The notes beneath the pieces were generated by a model. It was not told where the DNA came from and searched no databases. It saw only the letters and a list, made by a program, of their open reading frames with translations. A stretch of DNA of 64,000 nt, taken from Hahella sp. KA22 (GTDB lineage Bacteria; Pseudomonadota; Gammaproteobacteria; Pseudomonadales; Oleiphilaceae). This document shows, piece after piece, positions 50,134 through 59,203 of this stretch. Location: NCBI RefSeq assembly GCF_004135205.1, contig NZ_CP035490.1, positions 2,001,501 through 2,065,500 of the forward strand, in the 5' to 3' direction. The translations under genes and the position numbers were made by a program. Every line of letters starts with the position of its first letter. Position 1 is the first letter of the stretch.

Positions 50134-51135
50134 TCACCAGCCGTAGGTCATGCCCAGAATGGCGACGAAGTCCGGCGTAATGGTGGTGTTGAGGTCCTCT
50201 GCGATTGCGATATTCAATACCAGCGAATCACTGAGGGTGATTTGTCCCCCGGTCGTCAACTGCAGGGAGAAATTGCTTAGCTCGCGCAACTGGCTGTGGT
50301 AAAGCCCGGAGTGGCTGTCTATCTGCGCCGTAAGCGTGAGATAAGGCAGCGCGCGCCAATGGCCTCCAGCCCGTAGGGACAGCGCCCAGTTTTTCTGCAG
50401 TGGCGCAAGATTGAGGTCGCTATCGCCCAGGTAGCTGACAGCGGCGCCGGCGAATGGAATGAAGCGTTGGTCGGGGCTATCAACTGAACCCTCCCAGCCT
50501 ACGCCTGCAGAGAGATCCCAGGCGCCGCTGCCGGTGAGCTTGTCTGCATTTCCTGTCGGCGCTTTAACTTCCAGTTGCGCCAGCCAATCCTGTTCCCAGA
50601 AATGCAACTGTTGGGAGTAGCCAAAGCGAATGTCGCCGATCCCGGCGGCTTCTTCGCGAAAGTTCAGCAGCCTTTCGCCATTGCGCTGGTATACATAGGC
50701 GAATTGATCGTTGGTGTCCTGCGTCCTGCCGCCCTGAGGAAGGCCGAACCATTCGTGCCAATCGTAGATGAAGTCGTCCCACAGGCCTTTGCTGTGGTCG
50801 ACATAGGGCGCTCTCAAGGTGAGCTCGGCGTCGTCTTTGAAGCGCCAGCGCAGCGATAACGAGGTTATCGCCACCTCGCCGTCAAAATAGGAAATTTCGT
50901 TGATGTTTTCGTGTGTGACATAGGTGTTTGCGGTGGAGTGCTGCAGGTTTGCCTCAAAGCCGGATGGCGCTGTGTTCAGGGCCGTTTGAATAGACGGCAG
51001 TCCAAATATCTGCGCGAGAGGAGAGTAGTTCGCCACTTCAAAAGGTTTGGGAGAGAGGGCCATCGCAGGGGAAGATAAAAGTGCGCAGACGCAGGGGTAA
51101 ACAATACCGTGAGTTATTTTTTTTAACGACGTCAT
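50134..51135 (-). CDS. DUF3187 family outer-membrane protein
   Basis: Exported protein of 333 aa with an N-terminal signal peptide (residues about 1-26, ending in PAMA). DUF3187 features are NYSPLAQIFGLP, a beta-barrel pattern throughout, and the FNYVYQ-like DTNDQFAYVYQRNGERL segment. It ends in an aromatic residue (ILGMTYGW). It is separated by about 200 bp from the YfaZ-like gene and both are probably barrels, but no transport substrate can be named. Confidence 0.82.
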   Translation of the reverse strand: MTSLKKITHGIVYPCVCALLSSPAMALSPKPFEVANYSPLAQIFGLPSIQTALNTAPSGFEANLQHSTANTYVTHENINEISYFDGEVAITSLSLRWRFKDDAELTLRAPYVDHSKGLWDDFIYDWHEWFGLPQGGRTQDTNDQFAYVYQRNGERLLNFREEAAGIGDIRFGYSQQLHFWEQDWLAQLEVKAPTGNADKLTGSGAWDLSAGVGWEGSVDSPDQRFIPFAGAAVSYLGDSDLNLAPLQKNWALSLRAGGHWRALPYLTLTAQIDSHSGLYHSQLRELSNFSLQLTTGGQITLSDSLVLNIAIAEDLNTTITPDFVAILGMTYGW

Positions 51136-51248
51136 CGGTTGGATGATTCCTTCATGTCATGCCAAGTTGTGTAAACAGGCTCTTTAAGCGTCAGTATCTG
51201 CATGATCTTGAGCTAAAAAGAGCGCTTTAGAAAGTTTAGCAGCAGACG

Positions 51249-53036
51249 CTAGCCAACGAGGCTGATCAGCACTTGTCCTGGCTTGGGTTGCAGGTTTTTC
51301 TTCACAGTGAAGAAATTCAGCCCCCCGTTTTCACTTACCAGACACAGTGGTAATGGGTCCTGATCCTGGTTCTTTTCTTTAAATTGCTCGTAGGTGAAGT
51401 CTTTGGTAAGAGGTGTGCGCTTGATGACGGCGCCGTGATTCAGCCGCTTCATGATGTGATTGAACGTGGCCTGAGTGGAGAACAGAGCAACCCCGGACAA
51501 GTCTTCGGGAATCCACTGAGCGGGCTTGTCCTTATCTTCAGGCTCGCCGAGCTGATAGACCTCTTTGACGCCGAATATGTCGGAAAAGCGTATGCAGGCG
51601 AGAGAGTTCAACTCCAGGTTAGGCGTTAACGCCAGAAAGCGTCCCATTCCGGTGTAGTTGACGCGCTCCAGTAACTGCTCGGACAGGACGTTGCCCAGCA
51701 GTGTCGGCGTGCCTTCCATACGGGCTTCTTTAATGTTGCTCCAGCGGGCGTCGACGATCAGCACGCTCACATTTTCATTCTTCAACGCTTTGGCGAGCGC
51801 ATTGGTGAAGGCGTTGGAGCCAAGAATAATACAGCCTTGCGGGTTATCGTCGGACAGCGCCAGCTTTTTCGCCAGCGGTCTGGCGCCCAGCCCGTAGATA
51901 AGAATCGTCCCCATGATGATCAGAAACATGGTGGGGGGTAATGCTTCCGCCTCTTCATAACCGATGCCTTGCAGGCGTACGGCGAATAGAGAGGCCACCG
52001 CCGCGGCGACGATGCCTCGAGGCGCCATGGAAGATAAGAAGACCTTTTCCTTCCAGCTCAGATTGCTTTTTACGGTTGAAGCCCAAACCGCCGCCGGACG
52101 CACCAGAAACACCAGCAGCAGCAAGAAAGCGAAACTACCAGCATGGATGTGCTCCAGGTCTTTCACATCCAGACGGGCGGCGAGAACGATAAACATAGAG
52201 GAAAGCAGCAGTACGCGGAGGTCCTCTTTAAAGCCCACCAAGTTGCGTATCGACACCAGGCGCTGGTTGCCTAAATAGATCCCCATAATAGTGACGCTGA
52301 ATAGACCGCTTTCATGCTGTATCAGGTTGGAGGCGGTAAACAGACACATGACCATCGCGAGGGTGAAAGTGTTGCCCAGAAACTCCGGTATCCAGTGATG
52401 ACGTAGCGCTGTCGCCACCAGCATGCCGGCAATCAAGCCCATCAAGCCGCCTACTACGACGGTCAACAAAAAGCCGGATAAAAACAGGGTCGTCGCTTTG
52501 CCCACGCTGGTGGACACGACGGCCTCATAGACCAATACGGTCAGAAGTGCGCCAATGGGGTCGTTGAGAATGCCTTCCCATTTCAGGATAGAGTTAACCT
52601 GACCTTTGGGGCGAATCAGCATCAACAAAGGCAGCACCACGGTGGGGCCGGTGACGGTAAGAATCGCGCCGATCAGCAGAGCGAGAATCCAGGGAACGTC
52701 GAGAGTAAGCCAGGACAGGAAAAATGCGAGAAACCAGGTAATCAGTATCCCCACGCTGACAAGGCTGCGGACAGCGGTTGAGCTGGTTTTGAGCTCCGCC
52801 AGTTTAAGACTGAGGCCGCCTTCGAACAGGATGATGGCGACAGCAAAGGAAATAGCTGGAAACAGGAAGTCGCCGAAAATTTCGTCAGGGTTCAGTACGC
52901 CGGTCGTTGGGCCCAGAACTATACCGCTCAGCAATAACAACAGTATTGAAGGCAGTTTCAGTTTCCAGGCTATATACTGAGATGCGACGCCGAAAAACAG
53001 GATGGCGGCGAGGGCTACGACGACATGTTCGTTCAA
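51249..53036 (-). CDS. CPA1-type cation:proton antiporter with TrkA-N-like domain
   Basis: Membrane antiporter of 595 aa, probably Na+/H+ or K+/H+. About 12 membrane helices cover residues 5-390, with the ion-binding NDP motif in GILNDPIGALLTVLVYE near residue 155. A cytosolic domain resembling TrkA-N follows from about 395 (GCIILGSNAFTNALAKAL), and a short C-terminal region resembles TrkA-C. The glycine-rich loop GxGxxG expected for NAD(H) binding reads GSNAFT here, so nucleotide binding may be altered or lost. It is divergent from a histidine kinase gene across about 300 bp. Confidence 0.88.
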   Translation of the reverse strand: MNEHVVVALAAILFFGVASQYIAWKLKLPSILLLLLSGIVLGPTTGVLNPDEIFGDFLFPAISFAVAIILFEGGLSLKLAELKTSSTAVRSLVSVGILITWFLAFFLSWLTLDVPWILALLIGAILTVTGPTVVLPLLMLIRPKGQVNSILKWEGILNDPIGALLTVLVYEAVVSTSVGKATTLFLSGFLLTVVVGGLMGLIAGMLVATALRHHWIPEFLGNTFTLAMVMCLFTASNLIQHESGLFSVTIMGIYLGNQRLVSIRNLVGFKEDLRVLLLSSMFIVLAARLDVKDLEHIHAGSFAFLLLLVFLVRPAAVWASTVKSNLSWKEKVFLSSMAPRGIVAAAVASLFAVRLQGIGYEEAEALPPTMFLIIMGTILIYGLGARPLAKKLALSDDNPQGCIILGSNAFTNALAKALKNENVSVLIVDARWSNIKEARMEGTPTLLGNVLSEQLLERVNYTGMGRFLALTPNLELNSLACIRFSDIFGVKEVYQLGEPEDKDKPAQWIPEDLSGVALFSTQATFNHIMKRLNHGAVIKRTPLTKDFTYEQFKEKNQDQDPLPLCLVSENGGLNFFTVKKNLQPKPGQVLISLVG

Positions 53037-53345
53037 AAGGGGAGCTCCGAACCGGAAGAGTTGAGGTTTAGCAGTCAGTTTTTCCGCTAAAGATAGCAGT
53101 TGATCCCTGGTGTGGCCAGCTTAAAGCCGATGCGGTTGTGGTTTGAACAACGCGTCGCTCTGCGCTTTTGGCCGCTGTTGAATACGTAGGCGGGATGGAT
53201 TATTGACGGGAACATATATAGAGTTGTCGCTGTCCCAGGGGCGGGTGGCGTATAGGCGACTGGACGTCAAAAGTGTCAAAGTAAGGTTTTGCTACAATAT
53301 CGATAGCGCTCTCAACGGTAGTAGGCAAACAGGGAGTTTAGGGGT
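53037..53345. other. divergent region antiporter / histidine kinase
   Basis: These 309 bp separate two divergent genes. A TACAAT sequence near 53294 could be a -10 for the kinase, but no -35 at the right distance was found. No repeat, RNA gene or additional coding region was recognised. Confidence 0.35.
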
Positions 53346-55676
53346 TTGTGGGGTAAATTTAGTAAACGGCTGCGAAAGTATCCTTTAGGATCGAAGGTCG
53401 TGGCGAGCGTCCTGCTGTTCAGCACAGCCGTCGCCCTGGTCTCCACCGGCGTACAGTTGTGGCTGGATTACCGTGCGGAGGTGGCGGCGCTCAACACCAG
53501 GCTGGACGATGTCGCCAGCACGTTCGAACCGGGACTGGCGAATAGCCTTTGGAGCATCAATCACGATAACCTGGATGTGTTATTGCGGGGACTGCTACGC
53601 CTGCCGGAAATTTACAATGTCTCTCTGGTCACCAACTACCAGGATGTGTTTACCGCAGGCACGCCGCCATCCGGCGAGCCTTCCTTCAGTAAGGTGTATC
53701 CCATCTATCAGCCGGGCATGGACAATTACTGGCTCGGCGACCTGACGCTCATCGCCACACTGGAGCCGATCCAGCACAAAATCTGGGATCGGTTGCTTAT
53801 TATTCTGATTACCCAGAGCGTCAAAACCTTTGTCGTCGCTATTTTCTTTTTGCTGATCTTCTGGCTGCTGGTCAGTCGGCATCTGGAAAAGATGTCGCAG
53901 TATTGCCGCAGGTTGGAGATTGATAACCCGACGGCGACATTAACCCTGGACCGCAAGCCGCCGTCCTCATCTGACGAGCTGAGTCAGGTGGTCACCGCTA
54001 TTAATAATCTGCGTATTCGCATGCTGGAGCAGACGCGCATTTTGCGGCAGTCCGAGCAACGCTCTCAAGTCGAGCGCTCCCAGGCGGTAAAGGCGAATCA
54101 AAGCAAGAGCGTGTTTATCGCCAATATCAGCCACGAGCTGCGCACACCGATGAACAACATTCTTGGCTATACCGGCCTACTGCTGGATGCCCCCGTTTCT
54201 CAGGAGCAACGTGAATATTTGCTGGCGGTGCAACAGAGTTCAGAGTCTTTGTTGACCCTGTTTAACGATATGCTGGACCTTTCCAAACTGGAAGCCGGCA
54301 CGACGCAAGTGGATTTGGCGCCTACCGAATTGCGAGCATTGCTGCAGGCGGCGGTGGCGCGTGTTTCGGCGGTGTCGGAAGCCAAAGGCCTGAACGTTGA
54401 AACCTTTGTGGATGCAGGCCTGCCGACGCGGGTGCTGACGGATCGCAATATTCTGTTGCGCGTGCTGGAAAGCCTGCTCTCCGTTGCGATTACGGTCACG
54501 GTAAAAGGCCAGGTGGTGCTGCATGTGCATCCGGTGGCGTTTGACGAAGATCGGGTGCGTATACGCTTTACTGTAGAAGACAGCAGTCCGGGAATCAGCC
54601 CCAATGAAATTGATACCTTGCTGTCCAACACCTTTGAAGCGCCTGTTTCGCAGGGGCTCAACGAAGTCGGCACAGGGTTAAGGCTGGCGTTGTGTAAACA
54701 GTTCGTCGAGTTAATGGGCGGCTCTTTCGGTATCGAAAGTGAGGAAGGTAAAGGCACGACCTATTGGGCGCAACTGTCCTGTCAGCGTGTGCAAAGTTAC
54801 AGTCCGCAAATTCTCAATGAAGAGAATATTTTCAGAGAAAGTCGCATCCTTGTGGCGGACGCCAATGAGCTGAGTCTCAAGGCCACTCTGGATATTTTCT
54901 CCGAAGAGTCCCTGCTGCATTGTGATATTGCTAAAACCTCCGAAGAGGTCAGGGCGCTGGTAAACCAGGCAGTGGACTCCAAAGCTCCGTACAACGCGAT
55001 GATTCTGGACGAGTCGCTGCCGGGTGATGATTTTATTGATCTGATTAAGTCCATCAAATCCTTGGACTTGCAGAAAAACGCGCCGATTTTGGCGCTGTCC
55101 TCACACCCGCAAAGAGAGCATGTGTCTGAATTGAAAGGCGCGGGAGTATCCGGCTATCTCAGTAAGCTGGACAGAGAGTCGCACTTACGCGACGCTTTGT
55201 ACTCGGTTTTGGTGGAGGAGCCGAATGAAACCTCGATTATCCTTTCTCCCAGTCTGATGACCTTTGAGGATCGCAGGGATTCAAGGCGCTCTGGGTTGCG
55301 TGTTCTGCTGGTTGAGGACAATACCGTCAATCGCAACCTTGCGCGCAAGATGTTGGAGAAGTGCGGTTGCCGAGTGGACTTTGCCGAAAACGGCGAAATC
55401 GCCATCCAACAGTTGGGCTCAACTCACTTCGATCTGATATTTATGGACTGCTGGATGCCGGTTATGGATGGCTATGAGACGACCAGGCGTATCCGTGATA
55501 GCGGTCAAAGCTTTTCCCATATTCCTATTGTGGCGCTTACTGCGAATGCCTTCCCCGGCGAGAAAGAGAAATGTATGCAGTGCGGGATGGACGACTTTCT
55601 GACCAAGCCCATCCGTTTCGAGGAACTCAGCGCCATAGTTCGTCACTTTGAAGAGAAAGTGCTGGAACAGGCTTGA
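53346..55676 (+). CDS. hybrid sensor histidine kinase with degenerate ATPase domain
   Basis: Membrane sensor of 776 aa. Order: TM1 (about 17-39), periplasmic sensor (about 40-147), TM2 (about 149-177), HAMP-like linker, dimerisation domain with H263 in ISHELRTPM, HATPase-like domain (about 365-485), a first receiver (D555) and a second receiver with D701 in FMDCWMPVMDG and K in FLTKP. In the ATPase domain the N-box Asn is V380 (SLLSVAITVT), the G1 box reads DSSPG (S414 for Gly), and the G2 box reads GTGLRLA (R446 for Gly). ATP binding is therefore doubtful. There is no Hpt domain. The start is TTG, with GGGAG about 10 bases ahead. Confidence 0.88.
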   Translation: MWGKFSKRLRKYPLGSKVVASVLLFSTAVALVSTGVQLWLDYRAEVAALNTRLDDVASTFEPGLANSLWSINHDNLDVLLRGLLRLPEIYNVSLVTNYQDVFTAGTPPSGEPSFSKVYPIYQPGMDNYWLGDLTLIATLEPIQHKIWDRLLIILITQSVKTFVVAIFFLLIFWLLVSRHLEKMSQYCRRLEIDNPTATLTLDRKPPSSSDELSQVVTAINNLRIRMLEQTRILRQSEQRSQVERSQAVKANQSKSVFIANISHELRTPMNNILGYTGLLLDAPVSQEQREYLLAVQQSSESLLTLFNDMLDLSKLEAGTTQVDLAPTELRALLQAAVARVSAVSEAKGLNVETFVDAGLPTRVLTDRNILLRVLESLLSVAITVTVKGQVVLHVHPVAFDEDRVRIRFTVEDSSPGISPNEIDTLLSNTFEAPVSQGLNEVGTGLRLALCKQFVELMGGSFGIESEEGKGTTYWAQLSCQRVQSYSPQILNEENIFRESRILVADANELSLKATLDIFSEESLLHCDIAKTSEEVRALVNQAVDSKAPYNAMILDESLPGDDFIDLIKSIKSLDLQKNAPILALSSHPQREHVSELKGAGVSGYLSKLDRESHLRDALYSVLVEEPNETSIILSPSLMTFEDRRDSRRSGLRVLLVEDNTVNRNLARKMLEKCGCRVDFAENGEIAIQQLGSTHFDLIFMDCWMPVMDGYETTRRIRDSGQSFSHIPIVALTANAFPGEKEKCMQCGMDDFLTKPIRFEELSAIVRHFEEKVLEQA

Positions 55677-56000
55677 TAGTTTTTGGTGACAGATTGTCGG
55701 CTGATGCTGTTAAATTTTGAAAAATTAATCAAAAAAATCCCTGTAAGTGAGTGAGTCTGGTTGAAAAAGACTGCTTTTTCCCCTAAATCTTAAGTTAAGG
55801 ATTGTTGTCGTGCGTCAGAAGCTGTGTTCTATGGGCCTTCAGCTTCAAGCGTCAAGAAGTGGGAGCAGTATGGCAAAGGAGAAGCGCAGAGTTTTACACT
55901 GAACACGAACGCCAACGGATGAGCTGTAAGAAGGTCAATTTAACGCTGACATTGAATAGGCGATGTGCTTATGAACATGTTTGTGACTGGAGATACAGCG
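55677..56000. other. intergenic region between hybrid kinase and PilZ protein
   Basis: These 324 bp are AT-rich in the first part and contain no clear terminator or promoter. An 81-codon open frame (55802-56047) runs across the end into the PilZ gene but has no ribosome-binding site or protein-like composition, so it is not called. Confidence 0.3.
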
Positions 56001-56525
56001 ATGCGTCAGTTTATACGTCATCCTACAGATATCCCTATTCTGCTTGAAAAGAAACGTCCTTCAAAAGAAGATTCATACCCTCAATCCGGTGTCAGTCATG
56101 ACACCATAATCCATAAGAGCCCCGCCACCGTGGGCGTCGGTTGTTGTCCCGCCGCGTCTTCACACTGTATGCAGAACATAAGTTGTGGCGGAGTTTGCTG
56201 TATGTCGCCAATTTCCTATGAGGTGGGAGAGAAGGTGATGGTGGTTATCGCTTTTGTACGCCCAACCTTTAGAACGCCTGCTCAGGTTATCTGGTGCAAT
56301 GAAGTGGATAACGGTTTTGAAATCGGGCTGCGTTTCATGAGCGAAAAAGACGCATTCGCCGCTCGGATGGTGGAGCAGGTGTGCCACATTGAACATTACA
56401 AACGGGAAGTGCTGGCGACGGAAGGTCGTCGTATGTCAGGGGAAGAGGCGGCGCGAGAGTGGATTGAAAAGCATGCGCCGGATTTCCCCGAGTTTGAATC
56501 AGGGCCGGAAGTGACTACTCATTAA
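56001..56525 (+). CDS. PilZ domain protein with cysteine cluster
   Basis: PilZ protein of 174 aa. The c-di-GMP motifs are RQFIR at residues 2-6 and NISCGG at 59-64. Between them is an unusual insert with cysteines C48, C49, C56, C62, C66 and C67 around the second motif. The C-terminal part (AQVIWCNEVDNGFEIGLRF and QVCHIEHYKREVLATEGR) matches a PilZ family known in Pseudomonas, which I recall as PA0012-like. The ATG at 56001 has GGAG 8 bases ahead; upstream ATGs in the frame lack this. Its 3' end overlaps the convergent trmO by 11 bp. Confidence 0.85.
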   Translation: MRQFIRHPTDIPILLEKKRPSKEDSYPQSGVSHDTIIHKSPATVGVGCCPAASSHCMQNISCGGVCCMSPISYEVGEKVMVVIAFVRPTFRTPAQVIWCNEVDNGFEIGLRFMSEKDAFAARMVEQVCHIEHYKREVLATEGRRMSGEEAAREWIEKHAPDFPEFESGPEVTTH

Positions 56526-57231
56526 CTGCCAGGGGCGCGACAGCGCTGATAAGTGCGTAATCGTCATAGACACGCCAGGAAATATTCAGGTCGTATAAAG
56601 CCAAGCCATAGACTTTTGCGTCGGCTTGGCTTTTTTTATAGCTGGGCCGCGGGTCCAGTCCAATGGTCTCAATGATCAGCTCTCGAAGCTTGGGATATTG
56701 AGGGCTTAACTGACGCAAGCTTTGTTTTGCTTCCTCTGTAAAGCGTACTTCCAGGCAAGGCTCCGGCTTCTCAACCGCATAGCCGCCTTCCGCCTCTATT
56801 GCGTCCACGTAGGGAATATAAGGTTTAATGTCCAGCACAGGGGCTCCGTCTACGAAGTCGCCCCCTTCCACGCTGAGCACTTGTAGCCCCCCTCTCTCCT
56901 GAACGGAGAGCAGACGCACGGCGGAGAGTCCAATAGGGTTGGGGCGAAATGGCGAGCGGGAGGCGAATACGCCGACAGACTTGTTGCCGCCGAGCCTTGG
57001 AGGACGCACTTTCGGCTTCCAGCCTGCAGCGGCGGTTTTATGAAAATGAAAAAGAACCCAAATATGGCTGAATGCCGTCAGCCCCGACACTGCCTCTACG
57101 GAAGAAAATTCCTGTGTGAGCACGATTTCCGTAATGGCGTGTTTGATCAACCCGGGTTGGCGCGGCGCTCCAAACTTTTCTGGGAAGCAGGAGCGGATAT
57201 GGCCTATGGGGCGGTAGACTAGATCTTCCAT
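56515..57231 (-). CDS. trmO: tRNA (N6-threonylcarbamoyladenosine37-N6) methyltransferase TrmO
   Basis: Methylates t6A37 to m6t6A in tRNA-Thr using SAM; formerly TsaA/YaeB. The protein of 238 aa opens VYRPIGHIRSCFPEKFGAPRQ and carries the family blocks FSHIWVLFHFH, FASRSPFRPNPIGLSAV and VLDIKPYIPYVDAI. The C-terminal part (about 150-235) matches the TrmO-C domain with GLDPRPSYKK. It converges with the PilZ gene and is followed upstream, on the same strand, by an unknown gene 9 bp away. Confidence 0.95.
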   Translation of the reverse strand: MEDLVYRPIGHIRSCFPEKFGAPRQPGLIKHAITEIVLTQEFSSVEAVSGLTAFSHIWVLFHFHKTAAAGWKPKVRPPRLGGNKSVGVFASRSPFRPNPIGLSAVRLLSVQERGGLQVLSVEGGDFVDGAPVLDIKPYIPYVDAIEAEGGYAVEKPEPCLEVRFTEEAKQSLRQLSPQYPKLRELIIETIGLDPRPSYKKSQADAKVYGLALYDLNISWRVYDDYALISAVAPLAVNE

Positions 57232-57240
57232 CGCTATGAT

Positions 57241-58281
57241 TTACTCGGAGAAGATCATCTCAATACCCAGTGTCAGCGATGGGTTTGGCTTGAAGTTATC
57301 GTCTCTGGGAAACAGCAGTTCCGGCGTGCTCTCAAGGAATAGCCAGTCACTATAAAGCCGCTGACGGTAGGTGGTGTTTATAAAATAGGCGCTGGTGCGT
57401 GGGTTGGGGCGGCTTTCACCCAGCCATCCCAACTGGTGATTCATCGCTCGTTTTTCATCAATCTTTTGAGAGAGGGAAAGAACTTCCGCAAACTCCCAGC
57501 CATCCCGATTGTCAACCCACTGCGCTTCTGACTTGGAACGGAAGAACCAATGGTCTGAAATGGCGTTTTCAAAGTAGAAGGCGCTGGTGTGACCCCAGCC
57601 GTCGGAATGGTAATAATAAATCGATTCGTCTACCCGGAAGGCCCAGGTGTCAGAGAGCGCCCATTCTTTCTCCGCTTTAGCCCTGGCGAAAGGGTCCAGT
57701 GGAATTTCCAGCTTGATGCCCAGGTCGCCCTTGAGCTTCCACTCTTTCAGGGCGGCAATTAAGCGAAAGAAGCCAGTACTGGTGGTGTTGGTGGTTTCAT
57801 TTTCCTTTAACACCCTATTCCGGTTTTTTTCCGCCAAGGTTTTGGTTTCATCCGGGTCGTTCTCGATCACCAGTTTGAACCGGTCCTGAGTATAAGGAAG
57901 GTCCAAACGAAATTTGAAGCGTGGTTCAGGATCAATGCCTTCTTCTTTTCGCCAAACGCCGAACAAGCCTACCTTCATGAAGCTGCCGTTGGCGCTTAGT
58001 TCAGCTTCTTTGCCGCCAAAAAAACCGTCTATATTGCGTCCAAGAGAGCCGATTCTATTTGACCAGGCGTTGCGCTGATCGACGATCCAACTGAACGAGC
58101 GCTCGGTCATGGTCTCTTGTTCTGCATCTTCCCCCGTCGTTGGGGCGCTCTCCTCGGCAGGGACTGCGGTCTTAGTTTCAATTGCTTCTTCTGTTTCTTT
58201 GGCGTAAGAAAGGGAAGGGGATATGAGTTGAAATGAGACGGCGGCAAGGGCCGCACAAAGGTATTTGTACGCGAACGTCAC
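57241..58281 (-). CDS. exported protein of unknown function, probable outer-membrane barrel
   Basis: Protein of 346 aa with a signal peptide (residues about 1-27, MTFAYKYLCAALAAVSFQ, cleavage after SYA). A Glu/Thr-rich linker (about 28-58) follows, then a beta-rich body with many aromatic residues (ESIYYYHSDGWGHTSAFYF). It ends GIEMIFSE, not in the usual aromatic residue. I do not recognise a named family. It lies 9 bp upstream of trmO on the same strand, so it may share an mRNA with it, though no functional link is evident. Confidence 0.7.
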   Translation of the reverse strand: MTFAYKYLCAALAAVSFQLISPSLSYAKETEEAIETKTAVPAEESAPTTGEDAEQETMTERSFSWIVDQRNAWSNRIGSLGRNIDGFFGGKEAELSANGSFMKVGLFGVWRKEEGIDPEPRFKFRLDLPYTQDRFKLVIENDPDETKTLAEKNRNRVLKENETTNTTSTGFFRLIAALKEWKLKGDLGIKLEIPLDPFARAKAEKEWALSDTWAFRVDESIYYYHSDGWGHTSAFYFENAISDHWFFRSKSEAQWVDNRDGWEFAEVLSLSQKIDEKRAMNHQLGWLGESRPNPRTSAYFINTTYRQRLYSDWLFLESTPELLFPRDDNFKPNPSLTLGIEMIFSE

Positions 58282-58331
58282 CGGCTAATACATCCTGTTA
58301 TGTGAATAGGAAAGGTCGCAGAGGTTGGATA

Positions 58332-58568
58332 TCAATGAGCGTCCTTGGGCCGATCGTCGTCGGCTTCAGACCACTTGTCTTTCTCCTCAGCTTCAGGGAT
58401 TCGATACTCTTCGGACGCCCAGGCGCCCAGGTCGATCATTTGACAGCGCTTGCTGCAGAATGGACGAAATTCATTTTCCTGAATCCACGTGACTTTGTTT
58501 CCACAGGTTGGGCAATCCACTTTCAGGGAAGTGCGTGTGGCTGAAGAGGTAGAAGATTTATCGATCAT
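58332..58568 (-). CDS. yacG: DNA gyrase inhibitor YacG
   Basis: Small zinc protein (78 aa) that binds GyrB and inhibits gyrase in E. coli. The four zinc ligands are C19 and C22 (CPTC) and C38 and C42 (CSKRC), followed by [16 protein letters not shown]. The acidic tail is normal. Its start overlaps the coaE stop by 11 bp, in the usual pilD-coaE-yacG order. Confidence 0.95.
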   Translation of the reverse strand: MIDKSSTSSATRTSLKVDCPTCGNKVTWIQENEFRPFCSKRCQMIDLGAWASEEYRIPEAEEKDKWSEADDDRPKDAH

Positions 58569-59184
58569 GCTGCGCCAGTTCTAAATAGTATTCGTGCAAC
58601 CTGGCGATCTCCTGATTGAGATGGGCCAAGTCCTTATCGTTCAGGATGATATCATCCGCATGTTGGCGTTTATACTCTCTGCCGCTTTGAGTCGCAATAA
58701 TCCGGCGGACCAAATCCTCGCTATTTTGATCTCGCGCCATCGCTCTGGCGACTTGTACTGGCTCAGGAACATCTATGACCAGTATGCGATCCACCAGCTC
58801 GCGTTGTCGGGTCTCCAGCAATAAAGGCGATGCCAGGATGCAATAAGGTTTCGCGCATGTATTTAACCAATCGCGGATGCGCTGATTGATGAGCGGATGT
58901 AGCAGCTTCTCAAGCCACTTCTTCTGTTCAGGATCATGGAACACCAGCTTGCGAAGCGCTGAGCGATCCAGAGCACCATTCGGCGTGATCAGGGCGGAGC
59001 CGAAATGCTCTGCAATATGTTGCAGAGCAGGCTCGCCGGGCTCGACTACATCGCGGGCTACCTGATCGGCGTCGATACAGGGAACGCCTAATTCGACAAA
59101 CTTAGCCGCTGCTGCGGACTTTCCGCTGGCGATGCCGCCGGTAAGTCCGATAATTAATGGGTTAGATTGAGTAGTCTGGTTCAT
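58558..59184 (-). CDS. coaE: dephospho-CoA kinase
   Basis: Last enzyme of coenzyme A synthesis, phosphorylating dephospho-CoA (208 aa). The P-loop GGIASGKS is at residues 16-23, and the family segments [28 protein letters not shown] and [20 protein letters not shown] follow. The ATG at 59184 is used since it gives the conserved N-terminus close to the P-loop. An upstream ATG at 59247 would overlap pilD and add unrelated residues. No good Shine-Dalgarno sequence precedes it; translation may be coupled to pilD, whose stop is 19 bp away. Confidence 0.94.
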   Translation of the reverse strand: MNQTTQSNPLIIGLTGGIASGKSAAAAKFVELGVPCIDADQVARDVVEPGEPALQHIAEHFGSALITPNGALDRSALRKLVFHDPEQKKWLEKLLHPLINQRIRDWLNTCAKPYCILASPLLLETRQRELVDRILVIDVPEPVQVARAMARDQNSEDLVRRIIATQSGREYKRQHADDIILNDKDLAHLNQEIARLHEYYLELAQHDR

Positions 59185-59203
59185 GTAGGGAAAGATACTG
59201 CGG

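Noticed and set aside
55802-56047. Small open frame of 81 codons between the kinase and the PilZ gene
   Set aside because: No ribosome-binding site, runs out of frame into the PilZ gene, and its composition is not protein-like.
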